A DNA stretch of 7,239 bases from an uncultured Bacteriovoracaceae bacterium (GTDB lineage: Bacteria > Bdellovibrionota > Bacteriovoracia > Bacteriovoracales > Bacteriovoracaceae): the NCBI GenBank assembly GCA_937952395.1, contig CALFYV010000170.1, positions 1-7,239 of the forward strand, written 5' to 3'. Below the pieces are notes generated by a model. The model saw only the letters and a program-made list of their open reading frames with translations, ran no database searches and was not told the DNA's origin. This document shows, in pieces, positions 1 to 6,431 of this stretch. Each line of letters opens with the position of its first letter. The first letter of the stretch is position 1. A program made the translations under genes and the position numbers.

Positions 1-612
1 ATAGAATTCACCCGCCCGGTAGAATTTCTGCACCGCAAGTTCACGGGATATATGACCACTGAGTGGATCAATTATTTCCCGGCACTGATAACGTGACGCA
101 GTCTTTTGATCAAAAAGTTCACCTAAGACTTTGCACTCCATTATATACGCATCTACTTCACCACCGATCCCTTCGATAGTTGAAGTGATAAATTGGTCCA
201 AAGAAAAATTACGACGGTATGGGTTAAATTCAATTCGATAAGCGAAATGGGTCAGTTCATGGGCCAAATCCAAAAGAGCGTCATGAGTATTTAAGTCGCG
301 ACCAATATAGACGACTGATTTTTCTTCATAAACGATGGCGTCAGGTCGAGCGACAGAAAAACGTCTAAGCAGTGTTGTATCCGTTAGAGAACCGTGGCCC
401 GCTTTAATCACATCGTTGAGTGTTCTTCCCGATTCAGCAGCTTTATCTTGCGCCCGCTTAATTAAATTTCTTCCGGTCGTTGATCTGGCCAAAGTTTCAA
501 GTAAGCGAGAGACATTTTTTTCTTCATTATTTGAGTGGTCAGTCCAAGTCTTATTACTTAGCGCAAAGCTAGAAAATGAGAAAATAAGAATGAAAAAAAC
601 GACCCACCTCAT
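1..612 (-). CDS. Secreted HExxH metallopeptidase-like protein (3' end cut by window edge)
   Basis: The reading frame opens at ATG 612-610 and runs without a stop to base 1, giving 204 visible residues; the C-terminus lies outside the window. Residues 1-17 (MRWVVFFILIFSFSSFA) form a type I signal peptide with likely cleavage after SFA and no lipobox cysteine, so a periplasmic or secreted product is expected. Residues 118-122 read HELTH, a zinc-binding HExxH motif in the helix LLDLAHELTHFAYR. About 30 residues later comes GIGGEVDAY, whose Glu152 is well placed to be the third zinc ligand, as in gluzincin peptidases. Two cysteines follow (about 160 and 178) and could form a disulfide. I do not recognise a named family. 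Its ATG lies 40 bp after the stop of the COG3014 gene, with no strong Shine-Dalgarno, so it is either the operon's last gene or separately started. It is GC-richer than its neighbours. Zinc peptidase activity is inferred from the motif alone. Confidence 0.72.
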   Translation of the reverse strand, partial: MRWVVFFILIFSFSSFALSNKTWTDHSNNEEKNVSRLLETLARSTTGRNLIKRAQDKAAESGRTLNDVIKAGHGSLTDTTLLRRFSVARPDAIVYEEKSVVYIGRDLNTHDALLDLAHELTHFAYRIEFNPYRRNFSLDQFITSTIEGIGGEVDAYIMECKVLGELFDQKTASRYQCREIIDPLSGHISRELAVQKFYRAGEFY

Positions 613-652
613 AGAGATCGTTTCGACCTAAATCAGGGAAAAAATAAATCAT

Positions 653-2293
653 TTAAAAATTCATGACTTGGTAGGAAAAAATGTTCTTATTTTTATCCTC
701 AACCACGATTGGGCCCAAAGCAATTGCCTGAGTAGATGAGTTCGGTGATAGAATTTTCACTTGGTAAGTGCCTGGTTTTAAATCTAGATCGGAAATTCTG
801 AGTGTTTTTGGTAGTAGCGACCAAAAACGAACATCCGCTTTCTCTGTAGCTGCAATCGCTCTTTGCGCGGCTAAATAACTACCGACTGCTAATGTTTTAG
901 CAAAAAGTTCACTATTAGCTTTAGTTTTTTTGTAGATAGCGTAAGCGGCTATAATAGCGGTTAAATGTTTCCACGCCACCCTTGTTCCTACTTTCACATA
1001 AGTTCCAAAAACCCGCTCATCGACTGCTTGGCTGGCCATATCATCAATGGGTGCTACTAAAACGGCTGGTACTTCAGCTACTTTACTTGTGCCTTGATAG
1101 ATGGAGACCATCATTTGTTTTTCAACGGGAATATTTTTAACTTCTGGTACTTCAAAATCAATCGAGGCAAACTCCGCACTGACTCGTCCCAAGGCCTCGC
1201 CATAAACAAAATCTCCGGGTTGAGCATTGCCCGCTTTAGGGTAGAGGCCCAAAATATTCATCATAAAAAGAGTTAAGACCGCAGAACCAATACTGTGGAC
1301 CGCTTGGCGGGTTTTAGGATCTTCAATATTTTCGAGTGCTCCATGCAAACCAAAGTTAAACTTGCGTGCAGATTTTCCAACGGTTAATCCTTCCTGAATA
1401 ATGATGGCCACATTATTTTTTTTACGATTACTCAAATTTTCAATTTTAGTTTTTAAAAATTTCTCTAAATCCTGAGCATTGGCTGTATGGGCAAGTAGAT
1501 TTGTTTGAGCATCGGGATTAAATTTGGCCCCTTGTTTTAAGAGCTTTTTAGTAAATTCTTTCTCTTTTGCATTATAAGAAGGATAAGTATTACCTAGATA
1601 ACTTAAAACTTTCTGAGCATCTTTATAAAGCTGGAGCGCAATCTGATCATCACTGCTTTTGCCTATAGACTCATGGACTAAAGCACCATAAATTTTAACT
1701 ATCAAATCGTTACGGTAAATGGAATCATAGCGAGTGCTACGCTGAATATCTTGAAAAAAACTATCCCAGGCCAAAATCTGAGCACGGGCCTTAAATAAAG
1801 AATCTCTTTTCTGCTTATCATTTAGATCATAAGTTTCTAGTTCACCCTTTTGATTAAGCCTAGAGCCTTTACCCGTTTGATACATCAGTAAGAAATTAAG
1901 GGACTGATAAAAAAAACTCAAAGATCTTTCAAACAATTCACCATCATAATCACGGTAATTATCATTACTGATATAAGTTCCTGCGGCTTGGCTAATACTC
2001 TTGGTATAAAATTGTTTAATCAGTTCTTGAGCGTCTTGAAAAAAATTCGAAGAGACTTCATAGTGCCCCATACTATGATAAAGCTTTCCCTTATCTAGTA
2101 GGTAAAGTAGCTTTGAGTGTTTATCTTTTTTAATTTCCCCAGACTCAAGTACAGCTAGTGATTCGGTATATTTACCTTGAGAATAAAGTTCTCTTAATTT
2201 ATCTCTTTCCTTTTTGTTACCACTAGAGCACCCCAGTAGCAGACAAAAAAGAAAGAGATGAAATTGAAGTATTATTTTTTTTAAATGGACCAT
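653..2293 (-). CDS. COG3014-type outer-membrane lipoprotein with TPR-like N-terminus
   Basis: A 546-residue lipoprotein precursor: residues 1-21 are a signal peptide ending in the lipobox LLGC, so Cys22 would be lipidated, and the next residues SSG lack the Asp that retains lipoproteins in the inner membrane of E. coli. Residues about 30-100 look like TPR helices (LYSQGKYTESLAVLE, LYHSMGHYEVSSNFFQDAQ). Several blocks resemble the COG3014 family as I remember it: GELFERSLSFFYQSLNFLL near 118-136, NVAIIIQEGL near 294-303, a helical segment around 434-485, and a C-terminal beta-rich module with ADVRFWSLLPKTLRI and LKPGTYQV (486-512). A hydrophobic stretch at about 334-352 could be a buried helix or membrane segment. 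The ATG lies inside the end of the LpoB-like gene (13-bp overlap), which implies translational coupling. COG3014 proteins are often neighbours of LpoB-like genes; their molecular role is unknown, and a scaffold role is only inference. Confidence 0.82.
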   Translation of the reverse strand: MVHLKKIILQFHLFLFCLLLGCSSGNKKERDKLRELYSQGKYTESLAVLESGEIKKDKHSKLLYLLDKGKLYHSMGHYEVSSNFFQDAQELIKQFYTKSISQAAGTYISNDNYRDYDGELFERSLSFFYQSLNFLLMYQTGKGSRLNQKGELETYDLNDKQKRDSLFKARAQILAWDSFFQDIQRSTRYDSIYRNDLIVKIYGALVHESIGKSSDDQIALQLYKDAQKVLSYLGNTYPSYNAKEKEFTKKLLKQGAKFNPDAQTNLLAHTANAQDLEKFLKTKIENLSNRKKNNVAIIIQEGLTVGKSARKFNFGLHGALENIEDPKTRQAVHSIGSAVLTLFMMNILGLYPKAGNAQPGDFVYGEALGRVSAEFASIDFEVPEVKNIPVEKQMMVSIYQGTSKVAEVPAVLVAPIDDMASQAVDERVFGTYVKVGTRVAWKHLTAIIAAYAIYKKTKANSELFAKTLAVGSYLAAQRAIAATEKADVRFWSLLPKTLRISDLDLKPGTYQVKILSPNSSTQAIALGPIVVEDKNKNIFSYQVMNF

Positions 2294-2892
2294 CCCTTCT
2301 GATCTGAGTACTTGTAAACCTTGGAGCGTGAACGGAAGACCTCGATCCCTTTTTCTACATCTGTCATGCGAATATTAACTCGGTATTCTTTAATGGTTTT
2401 ACCATTGCGAGTTTCTGGCTTCATATAAACATTACCAAATATCATGAGATCGGCTCCCACTTGCTTACCAACTGTTTTAGCTGTCCTGGGATCAACCATT
2501 CCATCATTTTGATAAGTAATCTCTTTCAAAAGAGAACTTCTGGCAGCAGCATCAACTAAGACAAAATCACCACTGGCTGAAAGTTCATTTAAAAACTCAT
2601 CATTGAGATCTTCGATGGGAAAATAAGCTTCTGAAGTTGTATTTTGAACTTCCGCTACAAATAATGACGGTTGTCCACGATGGCGACTAAGCCAATTGCG
2701 AAAACCACGGTGAGTTTGAATTCCCTCAAGAACTTTTGCAATAGCAATTTCCGTGTCCTTGGCCACCCAATTATCAGTAATATCCATTGCCTTTTCATCC
2801 GACTCTGCTCCACTAACACGCTTGGCTTTAAAACTGCCACATGAAGTTAGGAGTAATGAAGAAAGCATTATCCCAATTAAAAATTTATTCAT
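2281..2892 (-). CDS. LpoB-family lipoprotein (putative penicillin-binding protein activator)
   Basis: A 203-residue precursor, close to the size of E. coli LpoB. Residues 1-17 are a lipoprotein signal peptide with lipobox LTSC, giving Cys18 as the lipidated residue. The remainder matches the LpoB pattern: a beta strand then FVAEVQNTTSEAYFPIEDL (78-96), a helix (NDEFLNELSASGDF), the strand FVLVDAAAR, then VGKQVGADLMIFGNVY (141-156) and a final pair of strands EYRVNIRMTDVEKGIEVFRS (169-188). LpoB of enterobacteria reaches through the peptidoglycan from the outer membrane to stimulate the synthase PBP1B. In distant bacteria the same fold is seen without proof of that partner, so the symbol is withheld. 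A strong ribosome binding site, AAGGAG, sits 6 nt before the ATG, and the upstream LPP20-like gene stops 18 bp before. The C-terminus overlaps the start of the COG3014 gene. The family call is firm; the target enzyme is unknown. Confidence 0.85.
   Translation of the reverse strand: MNKFLIGIMLSSLLLTSCGSFKAKRVSGAESDEKAMDITDNWVAKDTEIAIAKVLEGIQTHRGFRNWLSRHRGQPSLFVAEVQNTTSEAYFPIEDLNDEFLNELSASGDFVLVDAAARSSLLKEITYQNDGMVDPRTAKTVGKQVGADLMIFGNVYMKPETRNGKTIKEYRVNIRMTDVEKGIEVFRSRSKVYKYSDQKGWSI
2294..2300 (-). promoter_or_regulatory. Unusually close ribosome binding site for the COG3014 gene
   Basis: AGAAGG lies within the last codons of the LpoB-like gene and is separated from ATG 2293 by a single G. 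That spacing is too short for efficient independent initiation, and no other ATG, GTG or TTG precedes the lipobox in this frame. Together with the 13-bp gene overlap this suggests re-initiation by ribosomes terminating at 2281. Confidence 0.45.
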
Positions 2893-2910
2893 CTTCTTCT
2901 CCTTATTAAA

Positions 2911-3591
2911 TTAAATAAGCCCTTTTTTGGCCTTTAACATATTTTCTTCTGCTTTTTTGAGTGCATTCTTAACATTTTCTTTTGTTTCTGGATCGTCAAT
3001 CTTGTCCTCAACAATTTTTGAAGCTCTCTCAAGTGCCGCTTCAATACGAGTGCTTGGCATTCTGACTAAAATGGCACAAGTATAACCAGTGAAATCTTTA
3101 GCTGCCCCTAAGCGTTTTTGATATTTACGTTTTTCCCAATAAGTTTTTCTAATTTGTGCTCCAATAATTAAACCTTGGATTTTTTCTGCCAAAGTATTTT
3201 CGACAAACTCACGTAAGGCTACCACTTCTGGATTATTTTCATCAATACTGGCGTCACCTTCTTGAGAAGAACCTAAACTCTTTTCAATATACGTGGTAAT
3301 TTCTCCAGCGATATCAGCTTTAATATTGGCCTTAGCGAAATCACAAGCAAAACGACGATTTACCTTTGGCTCAGTTTCATAGGCAAAGTGACGAAAAGTT
3401 TTGGTATCTTGCTTATTCTCTTCTGCCCAAACAACAGCGTCTTCTATCCAAGCTGGTCTAATGGTTGAAGAAGCATCTCCAACTTCATAATCTTTTTTTA
3501 TGGTTTCAGAATTATCCACTTCTTTTAGTTTTTTGCTTGAACAAGAAGCTAAAACTAATACAAATGAAAGTAGAACGATTGAAAATTTCAT
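2911..3591 (-). CDS. LPP20-family lipoprotein
   Basis: A 226-residue lipoprotein precursor with signal peptide 1-16, lipobox LASC and lipidated Cys17, followed by SSKK. Residues about 45-180 carry the layout of the LPP20 family: RPAWIEDA near the start, an alanine-rich helix (DFAKANIKADIAGEITTYIEK, 84-104), a second helix (VVALREFVENTLAEKIQGL), the strand IGAQIRKTYWE and a closing strand GYTCAILVRMP. Cys83 and Cys172 could pair in the periplasm. The last 45 residues (183-226) are a charged helix likely to be a coiled coil. LPP20-like proteins include Helicobacter Lpp20 and the flagellar outer-ring/basal-disk protein FlgP, which makes a structural periplasmic or outer-membrane role plausible, though nothing here points to flagella. 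The start has the strongest ribosome binding site of the window (AGGAGG, 6 nt spacing), placed inside a small inverted repeat. It is the second gene of the lipoprotein operon, 23 bp after the preceding stop. Confidence 0.75.
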   Translation of the reverse strand: MKFSIVLLSFVLVLASCSSKKLKEVDNSETIKKDYEVGDASSTIRPAWIEDAVVWAEENKQDTKTFRHFAYETEPKVNRRFACDFAKANIKADIAGEITTYIEKSLGSSQEGDASIDENNPEVVALREFVENTLAEKIQGLIIGAQIRKTYWEKRKYQKRLGAAKDFTGYTCAILVRMPSTRIEAALERASKIVEDKIDDPETKENVKNALKKAEENMLKAKKGLI

Positions 3592-3594
3592 AAC

Positions 3595-3610
3595 TTACCT
3601 CCTGAGGTAA
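3595..3610 (-). promoter_or_regulatory. Inverted repeat enclosing a strong ribosome binding site
   Basis: The 16 bases read TTACCTCAGGAGGTAA on the minus strand: arms TTACCTC and GAGGTAA are complementary, realistically a 6-bp stem with a CAGG loop. The AGGAGG ribosome binding site of the second LPP20-like gene lies in the loop and right arm, 6 nt before its ATG. The hairpin is small, so it may tune initiation weakly or be melted by ribosomes finishing the upstream gene, 23 bp away. Confidence 0.45.
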
Positions 3611-3614
3611 AAAA

Positions 3615-4592
3615 CTAATCAATATTAAGTTCGTTTATATGTTCTTCTATATAATCTCTAATTTTAGGCTCTATTTTTAAATAAGCATCTTTATTATCGC
3701 GGCCAATGGAAGTCTCTTTCAAAGAAATACCACCGATTTTGCTGCCTTTCTTGTTCCTAGTCACTAAGTAGAAAACAAAAGAGAATTTTTTGAAACCTTT
3801 TACGTTCATGTATTCTTGTTTTTGTTCAACCTTTCCACTTAACTTCACATCATACTCATCATCGCTGACAATTTTATGGCCGTAACCAGAGAGCATCGTT
3901 TCTAAATGCTCAAATGTTTCTTCTGAAATATCAGCACTGATTTCAAATTTAATCTTTTTGGCTTCTGAGCTTTCTCCAAATTGTATTTCTTTAATATCAG
4001 CAAGAGTTACTTTTTGAGGTAATGATTTGCCTCTTAAAAAACTGTAGCGCTCATTTAAATTTCCACGTAAATCATATAAAGCATACATTTTCTTTAGGCT
4101 AGAGCGACGTTTAAGTTTTTTCATCTCGATTAGCTGTGCATCGATTTCATCAATTTCTTTTTCTAATTTTTTCCAAGCTTGCATTTTATCTAAGAAGGCT
4201 AAAGCAAAATAAACACCATCCACCTGAGCGCGCTCTCTAATGCTCACTCCTTCTAAGAGCTGATCCACTTTTTCCGTCAATTGAATACTCATCTTCTCTT
4301 CTAGCTTGGGGTCATCAAAACCCATCGCTCCATAAGTCGTGGCTGCTGAAGTTAATTCAGATGTCACTTCTGTTTCAAATATAGAGGCCATCGCCTTACG
4401 AGCATTGAGATCAGCTAGACTTAAACTTACCCCTTCACCTGAAGCGCAAAGTTCAAATTGTTCGCGGCAATTGGCCATGGGCTCAGTCACCCACTCAGGA
4501 ACATTATGAACATTTTCCAAGGAAGAACGGCGGTTGAACATAGAACAACCAGAAAGAACAAAAATAATAGCTAAACTCATCACGAGTTTCAT
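3615..4592 (-). CDS. LPP20-like lipoprotein with coiled coil and extra C-terminal alpha/beta domain
   Basis: From ATG 4592 this is a 325-residue precursor; a GTG at 4601 in the same frame would add three residues, but AGAAG lies 8 nt before the ATG and overlaps the GTG, so the ATG is preferred. The signal peptide ends in lipobox LSGC (Cys16), followed by SMF. Residues about 30-135 look LPP20-like: VPEWVTEP, the CASGEG segment, an alanine-rich helix (DLNARKAMASIFETEV), then EKVDQLLEGVSIRERAQVDGVYFALAFLD. Cys42 and Cys49 could form a small disulfide loop. Residues about 138-190 are highly charged helices, probably a coiled coil. From about 197 an alpha/beta domain follows (IKFEISADIS, a helix, YDVKLSGKVEQ, FSFVFYLVTRNKKGSKIGG, then a last helix), resembling the TolB-N/LpoB/FlgT type of fold by pattern only. 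It is the first gene of the lipoprotein operon and has a possible promoter just upstream. LPP20 assignment is moderate; the C-terminal domain is inferred. Confidence 0.68.
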   Translation of the reverse strand: MKLVMSLAIIFVLSGCSMFNRRSSLENVHNVPEWVTEPMANCREQFELCASGEGVSLSLADLNARKAMASIFETEVTSELTSAATTYGAMGFDDPKLEEKMSIQLTEKVDQLLEGVSIRERAQVDGVYFALAFLDKMQAWKKLEKEIDEIDAQLIEMKKLKRRSSLKKMYALYDLRGNLNERYSFLRGKSLPQKVTLADIKEIQFGESSEAKKIKFEISADISEETFEHLETMLSGYGHKIVSDDEYDVKLSGKVEQKQEYMNVKGFKKFSFVFYLVTRNKKGSKIGGISLKETSIGRDNKDAYLKIEPKIRDYIEEHINELNID

Positions 4593-4629
4593 GTAACCCA
4601 CTTCTTTTTAAACGTTAGATTAGCATATC

Positions 4630-4658
4630 ATTCTAAGAGAAAAAGGCGCGGGTGGGAA
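4630..4658 (-). promoter_or_regulatory. Possible sigma-70 promoter for the lipoprotein operon
   Basis: In the 119-bp spacer after the barrel gene, the minus strand carries TTCCCA (4658-4653, 4 of 6 to the -35 consensus), 17 bp, then TAGAAT (4635-4630, 5 of 6 to the -10). The operon's first ATG is 38 bp further down. No convincing terminator for the barrel gene was found in the same spacer, so read-through from upstream is also possible. Confidence 0.38.
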
Positions 4659-4711
4659 AGAAAAAACCTGTCTTTAATATTACGTGTCATCCACGGGATA
4701 TACGAGATTTA

Positions 4712-6361
4712 TTAAAAGATATATTCAAGTCCCAGAGTTGTCACAGAACGATTATAAGTATAGGTCGTGCTATTAGAAACGCTATCATAATAATCAAATT
4801 TTAAGTTGATACGAGTGGCAGGATTAACAACTTTGGTCAGCTTAAATGAAGGATTTAAAAGTGTTTCAGTTCCACGACTAGAATCATTGATAACATCTGT
4901 GTAAGTATAACCAAATCCAAATGTAGGTGTAGCAAAGCCAAAAACTCGAGGTGTGATCAAATCAAATCGAGCTGCGTAAGAATTTGTATCAAAAGAATCA
5001 GTCTCTACCCGCAATTGGGAGTAATCTAAATTCAATAACAAAATATAACCAGTTTCAGAGTTAAGCATTTGCTCAGCAACTAATGAAGTGGTGGTCGAAT
5101 TATTGGCTTCAGTATAGCTGACTGTATCCTTATAACGTAATCTTAAAATAGTTTCTCCAGCATTAAATAAATTAAACCTCTCTCCCAACATATAAGTAGT
5201 TGAACGGGAATTGAAGCTCAACCCATCATTGCTTAAATTACGCTCGATATGATTAAAATCAACATCCAAAAGTACAGAAGCAGGCTTGCCCCACATCCAA
5301 TGTTCAAAAGCATTACGCAGGGCCACTGTTCCAGTCCAATTATTCAATTCTTCCTTTGATTCAATACTAGTTACGTAATGGGTATAATTTAATCTTATTT
5401 CTGGGGCAATACTCACCGAATTGCCTGAATAAAAAACTCTTCTGGCATAAAAATCTGATTTAGAAAAAAAGACCGAACCTCTCTCACTACTACTTAACGT
5501 ACTCTCATCTAATAAAAGTGCATTAGTATCATAAGAAATGTCTTGAGAGAACTTCATGAAGCCACGAGGAAAAATGGTAGGACGACCGTTTCTCATTTTT
5601 AATAAAATAAGACCGTACTTGTCTTGCACACTCAAAATTTTACGTCTGATGTCCCTTGATAAATTGGAATCGGGATCGAAAACCAAAGCTTCTTCAAATT
5701 CTTTGATGACTCTTTTTTGCAAAAAACTCACCTGATCCAATTGTTTGTCTGCGGCGGTTAAATAAATATCAGCAATTTGCATTTTTGATGCTTGCATGAC
5801 TTCTTCTTTTTCTGGATCTTTTAATTTCTCTATTCTGCGATAAGCTTTTATCGCCGTTCTAAACTCGCGCAAAGTTTGAGAAATAAATGCCACATAATAA
5901 AGGGAAATAGCGGGCCTATAATTAGCAAGGGCCGAGCGCATGAACATATCACGGGATTGTTTTAATTCGTCTAAAGCATAGAGAGTTTGAGCAAATTCAT
6001 AGAAAAAATCCTGAGCACGATATTTATAATTATAAGACTTAATAAATTCGACTTTAGCAGTTTCATAGTCTTGTAAGCGGCTATAAATAATCCCTCTCCA
6101 GTACGATAGTAAGCCTAATAGCTTCTCTTTTTGCTGCCCTTGATAGTTGGCCTCTGTTGTCTCCAATGCGTTTAATGCAGCCTCATAACTGCCAGCTTTA
6201 AAACGAGCATAAGCTTCACTCAGCTCTTTGGTAGTTTGTTCGTTAAACTTTGATTTGGTTATTTCACTTGAAACCTGAGAGTCTTTAACTGAATTGCTCG
6301 CTTCCTGAGCAAAAACGGTATTTAAAAAAATAACAAAAAAGACCAATAGAATTAACTTCAA
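4712..6361 (-). CDS. TPR plus beta-barrel outer-membrane protein
   Basis: A 549-residue exported protein beginning at TTG 6361, supported by AAGGA 5 nt upstream and by an immediate signal peptide (residues 1-18, cleavage after VFA). Residues about 44-235 hold several TPR-like helix pairs (YARFKAGSYEAALNALE, GIIYSRLQDYETAKVEFIKS, LYALDELKQSRDMFMRSA, and others). From about 262 to the end the sequence switches to alternating polar and hydrophobic strands rich in Tyr, Asn, Thr and Ser, typical of an outer-membrane beta-barrel. The last residues TLGLEYIF end in Phe, the usual recognition signal for the BAM machinery. About 280 residues would give roughly 14 strands. This TPR-then-barrel order resembles surface lipoprotein assembly modifier (Slam) proteins, but it could equally be another porin-like or export barrel. 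It lies between a FecR-like gene and a lipoprotein operon and has its own predicted promoter. Barrel and TPR calls are firm; a transport role is inference. Confidence 0.78.
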   Translation of the reverse strand: MKLILLVFFVIFLNTVFAQEASNSVKDSQVSSEITKSKFNEQTTKELSEAYARFKAGSYEAALNALETTEANYQGQQKEKLLGLLSYWRGIIYSRLQDYETAKVEFIKSYNYKYRAQDFFYEFAQTLYALDELKQSRDMFMRSALANYRPAISLYYVAFISQTLREFRTAIKAYRRIEKLKDPEKEEVMQASKMQIADIYLTAADKQLDQVSFLQKRVIKEFEEALVFDPDSNLSRDIRRKILSVQDKYGLILLKMRNGRPTIFPRGFMKFSQDISYDTNALLLDESTLSSSERGSVFFSKSDFYARRVFYSGNSVSIAPEIRLNYTHYVTSIESKEELNNWTGTVALRNAFEHWMWGKPASVLLDVDFNHIERNLSNDGLSFNSRSTTYMLGERFNLFNAGETILRLRYKDTVSYTEANNSTTTSLVAEQMLNSETGYILLLNLDYSQLRVETDSFDTNSYAARFDLITPRVFGFATPTFGFGYTYTDVINDSSRGTETLLNPSFKLTKVVNPATRINLKFDYYDSVSNSTTYTYNRSVTTLGLEYIF

Positions 6362-6366
6362 CCTTA

Positions 6367-6371
6367 TCCTT
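6367..6371 (-). promoter_or_regulatory. Ribosome binding site deciding a TTG start
   Basis: AAGGA on the minus strand ends 5 nt before TTG 6361-6359. It supports this non-ATG start, which also places the signal peptide at the very N-terminus. It lies 2 nt from the arm of the 16-bp inverted repeat, so a hairpin in read-through RNA would sit directly beside it. Confidence 0.65.
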
Positions 6372-6373
6372 AA

Positions 6374-6409
6374 ATATAATAGGGGTTATTAATATAACCC
6401 CTATTATAT
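6374..6409. repeat. Perfect 16-bp inverted repeat (terminator or operator)
   Basis: Bases 6374-6389 (ATATAATAGGGGTTAT) are an exact reverse complement of 6394-6409, separated by the 4-base loop TAAT. As RNA it would form a 16-bp hairpin with a GGGG/CCCC core and an AU-rich base, only about 22 nt after the stop of the FecR-like gene. The bases after the GC core on the minus strand are ATTATATTT, a poor but U-rich tail, so it could terminate the FecR transcript. As DNA it overlaps a -10 element, so it could instead be a repressor operator. Confidence 0.8.
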
Positions 6410-6430
6410 CAAGAATTTGAATAAGTTCTA
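6403..6430 (-). promoter_or_regulatory. Predicted extended -10 promoter for the TPR-barrel gene
   Basis: On the minus strand, 6411-6403 read TGATATAAT, a perfect extended -10 (TGnTATAAT). A weak -35-like TAGAAC lies 16 bp upstream (6430-6425). Transcription would start near 6396, inside the perfect inverted repeat and about 35 nt ahead of the TTG start. The match is by eye to the sigma-70 consensus. Confidence 0.55.
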
Positions 6431-6431
6431 T

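Noticed and set aside
335..631. 98-codon open frame on the plus strand
   Set aside because: It lies antisense over the metallopeptidase-like gene, which has a signal peptide and HELTH motif; the plus-strand product has no recognisable domain.
633..665. AT-rich spacer with a T-run as a terminator after the COG3014 gene
   Set aside because: The possible stem (TCAT/ATGA) has four AU-rich pairs and no stable core.
1094..1276. 60-codon open frame on the plus strand
   Set aside because: Antisense to the well-supported COG3014 gene, short and without motif or ribosome site.
2655..2840. 61-codon minus-strand frame
   Set aside because: Out-of-frame shadow inside the LpoB-like gene.
4593..4601. GTG at 4601 as the start of the first LPP20-like lipoprotein
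   Set aside because: The purine-rich AGAAG overlaps the GTG itself and is correctly spaced for ATG 4592, which also gives a normal signal peptide beginning MKLVMSL.
4683..4695. CGTG-TCATC-CACG hairpin as a terminator of the barrel gene
   Set aside because: Only four base pairs, and the T-run is about 16 bases away, so intrinsic termination is not supported.
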